Below, one piece after another: positions 52,965 through 63,044 of a stretch of DNA of 64,000 nucleotides. This stretch comes from Ascarosepion bandense (taxonomy: Eukaryota; Mollusca; Cephalopoda; Sepiida; Sepiidae): positions 5,667,501 through 5,731,500 of the forward strand of contig JBBBDQ010000750.1 of assembly GCA_037127315.1 (NCBI GenBank), read 5' to 3'. The notes beneath the pieces are model-generated. The model searched no databases. It saw only the letters and a list, made by a program, of their open reading frames with translations, and was not told where the DNA came from. The first letter of the stretch is position 1, and each line of letters starts with the position of its first letter. The translations under genes and the position numbers were made by a program.

Positions 52965-53160
52965 TTCGTACTTTCGTACTTTCGTATCGAGCACTTTGCT
53001 GTTAAAGTTTCGTCTTGGGTTTTTTTTTTCTTTCAAACGAGCACTAGACGTATTGGTCTTGTGAGCTGTTTGTTTCTGTTTTTTCTCCCCCTTTATTTAA
53101 CCCACGAGGTAGTCCTCGCCGAGTTAGAAGATGGTTTATGTTACTGTTAGCATTATTTTC
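52965..53160 (+). mobile_element. Partial copy of the 35.9/56.3 kb element
   Basis: Repeats ACTTTCGTACTTTCGT, CGAGCACTTTGCTGTTAAAG, TTTCGTCTTGGGTTTTTTTT are the complement of blocks at 36.0 and 56.4 kb. Confidence 0.6.
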
Positions 53161-53212
53161 GGATATTTAGTCTGTTATTATTAGTGTTGACTTACTGTGA
53201 TTATGTTCATTA

Positions 53213-53214
<2 letters not shown>

Positions 53215-53252
<38 letters not shown>
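53215..53252. repeat. (TA)n microsatellite
   Basis: 38 bp of TA. Confidence 0.95.
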
Positions 53253-53256
<4 letters not shown>

Positions 53257-53284
53257 ATAAATTAACAGCACCGAAAAAATACAA

Positions 53285-53474
53285 TCCTTAAAGATGGCCA
53301 GTGAAGTGGCTGAAAGCGATCGAAAGTAAAAAATTATGGAGCATTTTTACATTCCTTATTTCTAGCAAAAAGAAAACATGTAAGAATACTGCAAGAATTC
53401 AATCAAGTATCAATAAAATCTTCCTTGTCAGTCGTTTTTAACGAAACCTGTATAAAAGTAAGATTGCTGCCCAA

Positions 53475-53480
<6 letters not shown>
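53285..53480 (+). pseudogene. PLE 5' piece: decayed hammerhead-like core plus NETC motif
   Basis: AAGAT-GGCCA-GTGAAG-TGGCT-GAAAGC (53293-53319) keeps stem II and GAAA, but the 5' core is altered. About 120 bp downstream the same strand reads SLSVVFNETCIKVRLLPKS, the PLE motif FNETC.KEGLLPKY. The piece ends in (CT)n-(TA)n (53478-53538). Confidence 0.55.

Positions 53481-53538
<58 letters not shown>
53478..53538. repeat. (CT)n-(TA)n microsatellite
   Basis: About 21 bp CT and 40 bp TA. Confidence 0.95.
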
Positions 53539-53540
<2 letters not shown>

Positions 53541-53636
53541 AGGTAAAAAGGACCCACCAATGCTTTAAGATTTTGAGTTCCTTGGCATTTATCTTTTTTT
53601 ATAAACAGTGCTCAATACAATAAATATTGTAAAGCA

Positions 53637-53730
53637 TAATATAATCATATAATTATGTATTAAAAGTACATTCTGTGTCAAAATGTACTTTTAATTCATA
53701 ATTATATGATTATATATATATATATATATA
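53637..53730. repeat. Fold-back hairpin
   Basis: AATCATATAATTATGTATTAAAAGTACATT pairs with its complement across TCTGTGTCAA. (TA)n follows. Confidence 0.85.
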
Positions 53731-53784
53731 CCCGAGTGAATACAGAACGAAGAATTCTTTCCACGTCCAAAACATTAATTTAAA

Positions 53785-53985
53785 ACTGTGCTCGATATAC
53801 TATATAGAGCTGTGAATATTTATTATAAATTATATTTTAGAACATGTACATAACGTCTCTATATATAATCGCTACGAAGCCGCATCCGTTTCAGCATTGG
53901 AGTACATGTTCTAAAATATAATTTATAATAAATATTCACAGCTCTATATAGTATATTATATATCGAGCACCTGTTTAATGTACCC
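53785..53985. repeat. Fold-back element sharing arms with 36.3 and 37.1 kb
   Basis: Arms GAGCTGTGAATATTTATTAT AAATTATATTTTAGAACATG and complement. The ~60 bp centre differs from the related palindromes. Confidence 0.9.
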
Positions 53986-54237
53986 AGTTTTAAGTATAGT
54001 TATTGAACTAATGTTATTTCAGGTATTACTGTAAATCAGTTGGCAAATGTTTTTCGTGAACAGCAAAATCGTATTATCCTTTGTATTGCTAATGATGGAG
54101 GATATGTGGAAACTTAAATAAAATTTCAATGGAACCGTAAAAAATATAGATTTTCTTCTTTCTAATCTATTTTATAAATTATTTCTATCGCAAATACAAG
54201 TTATAAATTTTTTAAAGTGCCCTCGAACTTTATGGAC

Positions 54238-54241
<4 letters not shown>

Positions 54242-54278
<37 letters not shown>

Positions 54279-54345
54279 TCAGAATTCAGCCGTTCAGCCG
54301 ATTGCGCAACCTTGGTTTCAACGTTTCGGTATCATCAGGCGTTTT
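54242..54345 (-). other. (TA)n and hammerhead-like remnant without stem II
   Basis: TA at 54242-54273. At 54322-54345 the minus strand reads CTGATGATACC-GAAACGTT, i.e. both core strands with stem II collapsed. Confidence 0.35.
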
Positions 54346-54769
54346 ATATTAACTTATTTTTCAATCATTTTATTTTCGAACGCATAACAGAAACTTTCAG
54401 AACGCATATCTGGAAGTGTAAAATAAGGGACGAGCTGTCCAAGAATTGTAAACATTTTCATCCGGGTTTGTATGATCCTAAAATATATTTTCTGGTGTGT
54501 TTATATCCAAACATTACTTTGGAACATTCATTTAGCAACTTTTCTCGTTCTAGAAATGATACTATGGCTAAGTTCACTTCTTGCCGCAATCTGGAGCTTT
54601 CACTACTGTTGCAATATATATATATATATAATCAGAATCACTCCAGTCTAGGTAAAAACCCACTAAAACGGACGGAGTTACAGGGTATGAAAGAATTAGG
54701 AACTGAAACATTAACAGTGAGCAGAAAGTAAAATCAGAACTGTAGATAGCGATTAACATTACATTTACA
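54346..54769. other. Frame of unknown origin
   Basis: A 139-residue plus frame (54312-54731) with Phe/Leu-rich sequence and a (TA)n within it. I recognise no domain and do not support it as a gene. Confidence 0.25.
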
Positions 54770-55460
54770 TTTTTGCTGATTAAAATTGGCTGGGAAGCAT
54801 GGAGCTGGAAGAGAATTCCACAGACAAGAAGTGCGGGAGAAGGAACTGTTAGCATATAATTTATGGCTACATCTATCCAGCTCTGCTGCAAATTGATGAG
54901 TTCTCGACGCCAGTTTAGTATTGTGCTTAAATTAGTCTAGGAACCCGAGTTCAACCATGAAAGTATTTAAAAAGGGCAACCCTACGATGGTGGGTAACTG
55001 ACTGAAGTCGAGCTTTCAGATCAGGACCTACAATATTGCTGATTCTTCTTTAAAGCTTATCAAGGAGCTCAAAGTAAATAGCAGAGTCACCGGACCATAT
55101 TTGACAGCAATATTCTAAACATGGCCGAATGGTAGACTTATGTAAGATAGATTCTGGAGAGAAAAATTGTCTCGCCCGACAAAGTAAACAGAATTTCTTA
55201 GCAGCTGATCTAGCAATGGATTCAATTTAGTCTTTCCACTTGATGTCAGCTGAGAACATTAGCCCGAGAAAGCGCATCAAGTCACTTTCCTGGGCGTTAG
55301 CATCAGCCATTCTGATGGAAGTAGAGAGAGAGGTTTATCAGATGATTAATGGAGAGAAGTTTATCTTGGAGGCATTAAAATTGACACACCATAAACAGTT
55401 AATACACAGAAAAAAATTCAAAGGACTCAGTTTCCGATTCCAAGCTTCGTAGATAAACAT
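54770..55460 (-). pseudogene. Decayed LINE-A-related copy
   Basis: On the minus strand pieces read FSPESIL, STIRPCLEYCCQIWSGDSA, LLDKL.RRISNIVGPDLKAR and VTHHRRVALF. These correspond to FPSETIL, STIRPCIEYCCHIWSGAPA and LDQIQRRICNVIDPDLAA of LINE-A. Many stops. Likely an older subfamily. Confidence 0.7.
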
Positions 55461-55676
55461 TTCTGCTCGTCATGGTAAGAACTGATTTATCTTACTCTGA
55501 CAAGCGCAATGGTGTATCAGCAAAACTTGAAGTCGGAAAGATAAGTCCGTTGAACTTTTATTTATCAATCAATTATTATGAATCTACTTTATTAACAAAA
55601 AGCTGCTCGTTTTTAAGGGCGTTAAACGTCTGTAATTTAATGAACAACATGTTTTCTAGGGAATTAGCGATGTTTG

Positions 55677-55695
55677 TTATATATATATAAACGAT

Positions 55696-55738
<43 letters not shown>

Positions 55739-55830
55739 TGTTACGGAAATTAACGAATTTTAACGAAACTTGGTTACAAGCAACCGACAATTTGTAATGA
55801 ATAGCAATATATATATATATATATTGTAAC
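55677..55830. repeat. (TA)n tracts
   Basis: TA at 55677-55689, 55699-55731 and 55807-55824. Confidence 0.9.
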
Positions 55831-55904
55831 AAGGTTGTGGAACTCGTAGGTTTTTTAACCTACTGTTCATGCATTTACTTTTATAAAGAATGTTCGATAC
55901 ATAC

Positions 55905-56159
55905 GTAGAGCGTTGAAACGACATTATTAATGGATACCCATATTTGAGTAGACGCTCCGGTTATTTTAAGCAGTATTTTATTTCGTATACCGACCTAAAC
56001 ATTCGAGGAATCTTTTTAAACAAAAACTGCCTAATGCCTTCCGGCATTTTTTTAATGAGATTTTAATTAACAAAGCAATTTCTAAAGAATTAACGGATTC
56101 TATTTTTTTAATCCATGATATTTTAATTTTCTTTCAAGCGTTATTTTAACTGATACCCG

Positions 56160-56231
<72 letters not shown>
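55905..56231 (+). repeat. Diverged SINE-F flank plus (TA)34
   Basis: GATACCCATATTTGAGTAGACGCTCCGGTT and ACCGACCTAAACATTCG resemble blocks at 7.4-7.6 kb, without the tRNA-like module. A 69 bp TA tract (56163-56231) ends it. Confidence 0.6.
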
Positions 56232-56238
<7 letters not shown>

Positions 56239-56239
56239 T

Positions 56240-56547
56240 ATAGTATAACAATGCCAATATTAACAGAACTAACTCTGCCGAAACTAGTATTAATTAAGCT
56301 ATAATTTAAATCGTCTTGTACAACCCACCGAGAACGAACTCAGAGGTAAAAGAAGGGGAAGTAAAAAAAGAAACAAACGAAGTACATGAACAAAAAGCCA
56401 AGCACTCGTAAGAAAGAAAAAAGCCCCAAGACGAAACCCCTAACACTAAAGCGCTCTATACGAAAGTAGACCAAACAAAGACAGAATATCTAAGCAAGAG
56501 CCAACAACCTACCATGGTTTCGCTCTACGGCTCGTTAGGGAAATTGG

Positions 56548-56550
<3 letters not shown>
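56240..56550 (-). mobile_element. Hammerhead-bearing element, copy 2
   Basis: Aligns with 35850-36172 over most of its length (CGGTGGGTTGTACAAGACGA, TTCTTTTACCTCTGAGTTCG, GGTTGTTGGCTCTTGC). TA tracts on both sides. Confidence 0.75.
56498..56550 (-). ncRNA. Hammerhead-like core with good stems I and III
   Basis: CTAACGA (56538-56532; G5 changed to A), short GC..GC stem II, GAAAC, self-complementary ACCATGGT stem III, A, then GG..GTTGGC pairing with GCCAAT..CC before the core. The G5A change should abolish cleavage. Confidence 0.5.
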
Positions 56551-56585
<35 letters not shown>

Positions 56586-56627
56586 GTATGCCGGCTGGCA
56601 ACCGTAATATATATATATATATATATG
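56550..56627. repeat. (TA)n tracts
   Basis: TA at 56550-56583 and 56608-56627. Confidence 0.9.
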
Positions 56628-56631
56628 TTAT

Positions 56632-56810
56632 TGTCATCCGCAGACAGATCTATTTCGCTGTATCACAGCTCATCAATACAGTTAGACTCCGATTGCTACA
56701 CAACCCAGGCTCGAAACCCGACCGATTTGGCGTCAGTCGGCGACTCTACCCCTGGGCCACGTTCGGTGGAAAAAGGCAGTCTTTTTAGCGCATATCATAT
56801 TACGCATATA
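56632..56810 (-). mobile_element. SINE-B copy
   Basis: 3' end CTGCGGATGACAATAACATA(TA), body, tRNA-like head with CGTGGCCCAGGGGTAGAGTC GCCGACTGACGCCAAATCGG. Confidence 0.88.
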
Positions 56811-57004
56811 TTTCTTATATATATATAAGAAATAATGGAAGACTCGTAAAAAAAGAGAGATAATCCAAAAGATATTGTACAATTAATATAAATTAATATA
56901 ATTAGGCAGAAACAGAGAGCTCGATGGATATTATCCAGAGCGTTATTCAATATTAAATAAATAATAAATCAAGAATTATTTATTAAATAAATAATAAATC
57001 AAGA

Positions 57005-57190
57005 ATTATTTCGGCAGTGTAAATTTACTTACATTGTCTAGTTCAGACCGTGGAAAAATAAATAAATTCACTCAGAATATTCAAAAAGAAATTTTAAAAT
57101 TAGACTCTGTTAAAAATGATCTACTTTTCAACGGTCTGAACGAGATAGTGTCAGTAAATTTACACTGTCGAAACAAATCTTGATATGCGA
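57005..57190. repeat. Fold-back element with hammerhead-like variants in both arms
   Basis: Arms TCGGCAGTGTAAATTTACTT ACATTGTCTAGTTCAGACCG and complement (57011-57051, 57137-57176). Each encodes CTGAAC(G/T)A, a long AGTGT...ACACT stem and GAAAC/T; the core box has one extra base. Confidence 0.6.
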
Positions 57191-57229
57191 TGAGTCTTCT
57201 TCTATATTTTTTGTATACGTTGAGTTTTC

Positions 57230-57440
57230 CTCTCTATATATTTAGTGTACTGAGGCAGCAGATAATTATCTAAACATATATTGTTAAATATAACAGCCAA
57301 TGAATATCTATTATGTTTAATCAAGAGTCGTTCTAAACCTCGTATTTTGGCTTTAATTTCTGGTAAAAAAAATAAAAACAAAATTTGTCCAATATTTGCA
57401 TATTTTTCTTAGCATTCGGCTCACAACATCTATTGTAAGA
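57230..57440 (-). pseudogene. PLE N-terminal relic with decayed core
   Basis: Minus strand: ATGTTGTGAGCCGAATGCTAAG (decayed hammerhead-like 3' half), then coding for IKAKIRGLERLLIKHNRYSL and FNNICLDNYLLPQY with frameshifts, paralleling 52.57-52.77 kb. Confidence 0.6.
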
Positions 57441-57461
57441 TTTGTAAGATATGTTTAGTTA

Positions 57462-57462
<1 letters not shown>

Positions 57463-57515
<53 letters not shown>

Positions 57516-57553
57516 CTGCGCTGAGTGTTCCTCTCAATACTATATATATATAT
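57463..57553. repeat. (CA)n-(TA)n microsatellites
   Basis: CA at 57463-57498, TA to 57514, and TA 57537-57553. Confidence 0.95.
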
Positions 57554-57554
57554 A

Positions 57555-57838
57555 GTCATCCGCAGACAGATCTGTTTAGCGGTATCACAGCTCATCAGTA
57601 CGGTTAGACTCCGATTGCTTTTAACCCAGGATTGAAACCCGACCGAATTGGCGTCAGTCGGCGATTCTACCTCTGGGCTATAGGCGCTCGGTAGAAGAAG
57701 GCAGACATTTTAGCGTGTATATTATCATTATACACGCCCAATAGCCAGAGTGCTCTAATTCATTACTGAATGAGCGATGCGTACATGCCAGAGTAGCTAC
57801 TGATTTTCAATGTTTGCCATTCTTCCAGAGTGCTCAAT
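57555..57838 (-). mobile_element. SINE-B copy, long form, tandem unit 1
   Basis: Full 3' end, tRNA-like head (GCCTATAGCCCAGAGGTAGA, GGTCGGGTTTCAATCC) and the upstream block with GCGTGTATAATGATAATATA CACGC, an internal palindrome. Confidence 0.92.
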
Positions 57839-57859
57839 CAGGGTGTGAGAGCATAAATA

Positions 57860-58143
57860 GTCATCCGCTGACGGATCTGTTTCGCTGTATTGCAGCTCAT
57901 CAGTACGGTTAAACTCCGATTGCTTTTAACCCAGGAGTGAAACCCGACCGAATTGGCGTCAGTCGGGGATTCTACCTCTGGGCTATAGGCGCTCGATAGA
58001 AGAAGGCAGACTTTTTAGCGCGTATATTATCATTATACACGCCTAATAGCCAGAGTGCGCTAATACATTACATAATGAGCGATGTGTAGATGCCAGAGTA
58101 GCTACTGTTTTTCAAAGTCTACCATTCTTCCAGAGTGCTCAAC
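57860..58143 (-). mobile_element. SINE-B copy, long form, tandem unit 2
   Basis: About 93% identical to unit 1 at 305 bp spacing, same strand and same end points (GAGTGCTCAA), so a tandem duplication or dimeric SINE rather than two independent insertions. Confidence 0.92.
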
Positions 58144-58631
58144 AACAATCAATCCAAAAACTGTAAACTCTGCCTGGAGGAAAATATGGTTATAATTACT
58201 TTCCTAGACCAAAACAAAATACTAAATAAATGAACTCATTTCAAAATGCAGACACGAAAACAAATTTTTACTACGCTTTTCAAAAATCGAGATCTCGAAG
58301 CGAATAATATTAAATTAAATAAATAAAATCAACAAAGTAAGTAAAATAAATGAATACAAACAATTGAATATGCAAATAAACGAAGTAAATTATAAGCAAA
58401 TTTATAAACAACACTCACCAAAATAACTGTTAAATTAATACAATTTATTACCCACAATGCTTCATTGACCTGCATATAAAAAAATCGAGCAAAATCACAG
58501 CGCAAATGGTCTGACGATTGCGTTTAGCATGAAACAGATTGTTGCCTCTGGGTGCTGATTTTAATACCTTCTTTTATATTTACAATGCATTTTAATCCTG
58601 ATATTGAGCACTTTAACCCAGAAATATAGCG

Positions 58632-58635
<4 letters not shown>
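58144..58635. other. Nothing recognised
   Basis: A-rich, with no gene or family. Confidence 0.4.
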
Positions 58636-58674
<39 letters not shown>

Positions 58675-58794
58675 AGAAGTTGGCATATATAATATAAATC
58701 GACAAAATTATTCCTCACAATACATTGGGGAAACATACAGATATTTTAAAAAACTTAGAAATTAAAAAATAAAATCGATTACAACTTTTATCTG

Positions 58795-58844
<50 letters not shown>
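58636..58844. repeat. (TA)n tracts
   Basis: TA at 58636-58670 and a 48 bp run at 58796-58844, the latter in the loop of the fold-back below. Confidence 0.95.
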
Positions 58845-58847
<3 letters not shown>

Positions 58848-58977
58848 ATGGCGGTACTCTAGAGATTTTTTCTAGACAAACTGCTTTCTCTTTTGATGTG
58901 TGTGGCATTTCTTAAATAAAAATTGTGATCGATTTTAAGTTTTTAAAAATATCTGTATGTTTCCCCCAATGTATTGA
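58718..58977. repeat. Fold-back element with (TA)n loop
   Basis: AATACATTGGGGAAACATAC AGATATTTT...AAAATCGATT pairs with AATCGATTTTAAG...AAAATATCTGTATGTTTCC. Confidence 0.88.
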
Positions 58978-58984
58978 ATTGAAT

Positions 58985-59520
58985 TATTTTTACGTACAGA
59001 ATTAAAGTTTATATCAATGGTTTCAGCAACAAGGACATTAGTAAACACATTTTCTACGTCAAATGAAGCTAGAATCCATTGATTTGTTTTGTAGTCTTAA
59101 GAATTTGTAGAAATTCATGAGTTAACTTGATGCTATATTCAGGTTCGGTGAAGGTTTTTTTTTTTTTGTAATGCATTAAGTTTTGAATTTCATTATTCAA
59201 ATGTTCGATTCAATTTTTAATTATTGTTATTTGTCTAAAAAACATTTTTTTCTTGAATGTTGTAGTGTAATTTTCCTTATTGGTTGCCGGGTCATGTAAT
59301 TTAAAAATTGTGTATTTAGACAGCAATCCCTCTTTTATTCAAGTTTCGTTAAAGATGATAGACAAATGGTTAAGTTATTTATATAATTTTTCATGTTTTT
59401 TTAAAGTTTTTTCTATTCACTACATAAATTATATAAAACTTGTCCGAATGTTTTTTTTATACAAGCGCTTTCGGCTATACTTTTAGACATTATCAAGATT
59501 AATTTTATTTTACTTTAACT
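58985..59520 (-). pseudogene. Penelope-like element relic: core, N-terminus, RT motif
   Basis: Read on the minus strand: a hammerhead-like remnant (GTCTAAAAGTATAGCCGAAAGCGCTT, 59500-59455), then VFNET.IKEGLLSKYTIFKL HDPATNKENYTTTFKKKMFF (59375-59230), then QWILASFDVENVFTNVLVAE TIDINF (59090-59010). SFDVENVFTNV is the first catalytic Asp block of PLE reverse transcriptase, and NETC.KEGLL.KYT..LHDPA is the PLE N-terminus. The order core, N-terminus, RT on one strand is the expected PLE layout. The element is deleted internally and truncated after the RT block. Confidence 0.75.
59094..59286 (-). repeat. Direct repeat with 60802-60981 (PLE segment)
   Basis: TTCGGTGAAGGTTTTTTTTT ... TTGAATGTTGTAGTGTAA recurs 1.7 kb away at ~90% identity, so two PLE fragments of the same region. 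Confidence 0.85.
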
Positions 59521-59581
59521 GAATACTATGCATTTATGTAGAAAATATTATTGTGATTGTATGTTTGGTGTTGTTATTGGT

Positions 59582-59585
<4 letters not shown>

Positions 59586-59627
<42 letters not shown>

Positions 59628-60097
59628 TTAAATAAAATAAAGACAAGAGGAAAACTGTATTTTAAATCGCCTACGCGTTTCGTCCTGTGATGGACATTTT
59701 CAAGGCAAAATGACGAAATGAGCTTTATTCTAAATTACGTATCTATAAACAAACAGTGTTGGTAACCACAAAGACGCTCACAAATCATTTCAAAAGATCA
59801 ACAGAATATTTTTGTTTTTGGAATTTCTTCAGGTGTAGTGTAAAGTCACGAGATATTAAAATGAAGGGAATTTGACCGTTTTCTTTGAGAACTGTTTATT
59901 TTGTGTGTAAGTCTCTTCATTTTAACATCTCTTGACTTTGCGCTGCACGTGAAGAAATTCTAAAACAGACTTACAAAAAAAGTCCATCACAGGACGAAAC
60001 GCGTAGGCGATTTAAACGCGTAGGCGATATAAAATAGTTTTCCTCTTGTCTTTATTTTATTTAACCATTCTGTCCTTAATCTCAGATTATAATTGAG

Positions 60098-60150
<53 letters not shown>
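59586..60150. repeat. Nested fold-back element with hammerhead-like cores
   Basis: Outer arms (59623-59710 and 59985-60067) share TGGTTAAATAAAATAAAGAC AAGAGGAAAACT and ATCGCCTACGCGTTTCGTCC; the right arm has an extra TTTAAACGCGTAGGCGAT. An inner inverted pair lies at 59815-59870 and 59905-59965 (AATTTCTTCAGGTGTAGTG with CGCTGCACGTGAAGAAATT). (TA)n bounds both sides (59586-59625, 60105-60151). Left-arm core, minus strand: CTTGAAAAT-GTCC-ATCACA-GGAC-GAAACGCGTAGGC, with stem I GCCT/AGGC and self-complementary ACGCGT; its CUGANGA box is altered. Confidence 0.8.
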
Positions 60151-60154
<4 letters not shown>

Positions 60155-60215
60155 CATCTGCAGACAAGCCTCTTTCGCTAGATTAATCACCTTCCTCAAG
60201 ATCGAAATTCAACTG
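60151..60215 (-). mobile_element. SINE-B fragment, diverged
   Basis: TAATCATCTGCAGACAAGCC TCTTTCGCTAGATTAATCA resembles the SINE-B 3' end (cf. 48313). Confidence 0.5.
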
Positions 60216-60360
60216 ATTTTACATTAGCTTTCATAGCAGGTGATTCACAGGATGTAGACAAACCCTAGTAACCGAGAGCGTTCAATTTGATAGCCGAACC
60301 AAACTGCGTTCAATTTATTAACCAAAGAACGTAGCGTAAAGCCGCGAATAGTTACTGTTT

Positions 60361-60801
<441 letters not shown>

Positions 60802-60981
60802 TTTTAAGAATTTGTAGAAATTAATGAGTTAACTTCAGGTTCGGTGAAGGTTTTTTTTTAGTATTGCATTAAGTTTTTGAATTTCATTATTCAAATATTG
60901 GATTCAATTTTTAATTATTGTTATTTGTCTAAAAACATTTTTCTCTTGAATGTTGTATTGTAACTTTTCTTATTGGTTATA
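60802..60981 (-). pseudogene. PLE fragment, second copy
   Basis: Same segment as 59094-59286; stops before the RT motif block. Confidence 0.6.
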
Positions 60982-61686
60982 TTTTTGTTGAAACGGATAT
61001 AAATCTATTTAAGTGACTATTCACACTTGATAGGAGTTCTGTTTTTAATCTGCACCTAATTAGATATTTTTACTTAGGTATATCGGTGATTTGAAGGAGT
61101 GACTTTTAGTACTTGATGAGAGAGCGACTATTGTCTTCTATGTAAATTATTTGTGTGATTATGATATTTAATATTATTGAATTAGCTTGTGTTAGTGTAA
61201 TCTATCTTGGGTATTTAATTAACTATGTAAAATTAACGAGGATAATGAAGACTTGCCCGTGTGTGTGTGTGTGTGTGTGTGTACGTCAGTATTTAAATCG
61301 ATTTCTCGAAGAGATTGCTAAATTTGATTTATCATCGTACTTAGAAAATTAAATTAATTGGATAGATAATCCCAATGTGGCTTAAAAGAATAGATAATTA
61401 TGCTGATTCTGCTGCAGATAATTATAATACTAATAATAAACGCTCTGATGAGACGCTGGTATGGCTCTCATGACTTAATTGAATGATGGCGTTAGCATGT
61501 ACATGTTTTGCCTTGATGAATTTAGATAGGCTACAGTAGGGGTTCCGAATTTTTTTTTCTTCTGTTTCTTGGCATTTTTATGGATTCCTGTGTGCCCCTA
61601 AAAATTTAGGATGAAAAGAAAAAAACAATGAAATTAAAATTTTGATATTTTATTATGAAGTCTTTTTGAGTAGAGTCAATTTTTTT
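60982..61686. other. AT-rich stretch with (GT)n
   Basis: (GT)13 at 61257-61282. Otherwise nothing recognised. Confidence 0.4.
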
Positions 61687-62160
61687 TTTTTATCATATCA
61701 CCCCGAGCAAGGCGGTAACGCCACTGATGTGCAGGGGGCTACATAGGAGTGAAAAGATTGGGAAAGAGAAAACCGGAAACCGCATCCTAAACAGGAAACA
61801 AGGGATGAGCCTCTTCACCTGATCAATAGACGTCGGTGGAGTGTGAACCGGGCGATAGTTTAGTCTATCTACTCCAATTGAAAAAAAAAAAGTGAGAAGA
61901 TTGGAAAAGAGAAAACCGGAAACCACATCCTAAACAGGAAACAAGGGATGAGCCTCTTCACCTGTTTAATAGACGTCGGTGGAGTGTGAACCGGGCGATA
62001 GTTTAGTCTATCTACTCCAATTGAAAAAAAAAGAAAAAAAGAAAAGAGTGAAAAGACTGGAAAAGAGAAAACCGGAAACCGCATCCTAAACAGGAAACAA
62101 GAGATGAGCCTCTTCACCTGTTCAATAGATGTAGGTGGAGTGTAAATCGGGCGATAGTTT
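61687..62160 (-). mobile_element. SINE-C copy with three head units
   Basis: Tail TATCATATCACCCCGAGCAA at low coordinate and three head units (GATGAGCCTCTTCACCTG at 61806, 61946, 62104), with private shared variants GACGTCGGTGG in the first two. The adjoining 77- and 82-residue frames are by-products. Confidence 0.9.
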
Positions 62161-62229
62161 ACAGTGAATTAAACGCAGATTATTTATAAATATTTAGACA
62201 TTTTTTAAAATAATTATCTATAATGATCA

Positions 62230-62839
62230 GCCAGACGGTTATTTGTCATACGGGATACACGCTTGGACGATCATCTTTCGTTCGAGACAAAACGAACTGG
62301 GTAGAAAATTTTTCCGGGGTAGATTGACATTACTTTCTGTGGTAGGTTGCACTTACTTTCTGAGGTTTACTGGTTGCCATTACTTTCTGCTATAGACTGA
62401 TTGCCAACCAAGGCTATAGAACCCAATTTATCTTGCTATTTACCCATAGATAAAGGCAAAAGCGAGGGATGAAGAAGGAAATTACTGGAAAGTAATTGAC
62501 ACTGACCTGAAGCGAGCTGAATATAAAATGCTCCTCATACCAATAAGATTTCCATCGAGCTTCTCTACGGCATATGACTTCATTGAACTTCTTTTAATCC
62601 TTTCGAATTTATATTTAAATTGGAGTCATCAGGAGAGAATGTGCACCGTTTCGGGGCCTTCCTCTCAACGGTTTCACTTGCACACCGGCCCCCACTCACT
62701 GATGTGAGGCCCCATTATAACGATATACTTTCCAAGAGTATTTGCGCGTAAGTGAATGCAACGAGTTCAACTGGAATTCGAACTCGGCTCTCCGATTTCG
62801 CGTAACGAACCGATATCCACTGCACCAAAAGGCGCATCC
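62230..62839 (-). mobile_element. SINE-A copy with TSD and internal insertion
   Basis: The direct repeat ATAATGATCA flanks it (62220-62229, 62840-62849). On the minus strand: head GATGCGCCTTTTGGTGCAGT, B box GAGTTCGAATTCC, body; a ~260 bp foreign segment at about 62450-62715; and a 3' part in which TTACTTTCTG(C/T)GGTA... is repeated three times. The foreign segment contains CACCGTTTCGGGGCCTTCCT and is unassigned. Confidence 0.85.
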
Positions 62840-63044
62840 ATAATGATCATTACTGAGTAAAACTGCACCACACTATTCAAAACTAAGTACCGATAAACAA
62901 AACTTAAAATACTAATGAGATGAAAGGACTTGTTTGTTTTGCAACAAGCTCATTTCTTTAAGAGAAAACTTTAGCAACAGCCCGACGAAGATCAGAGTGG
63001 AAGTTTCATAATAGGGACAATACACTCGACTCTTGATATATTTT

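Noticed and set aside
54312..54731. 139-residue frame as a host gene
   Set aside because: Runs through a (TA)n tract, starts next to a repeat remnant, and shows no known motif.
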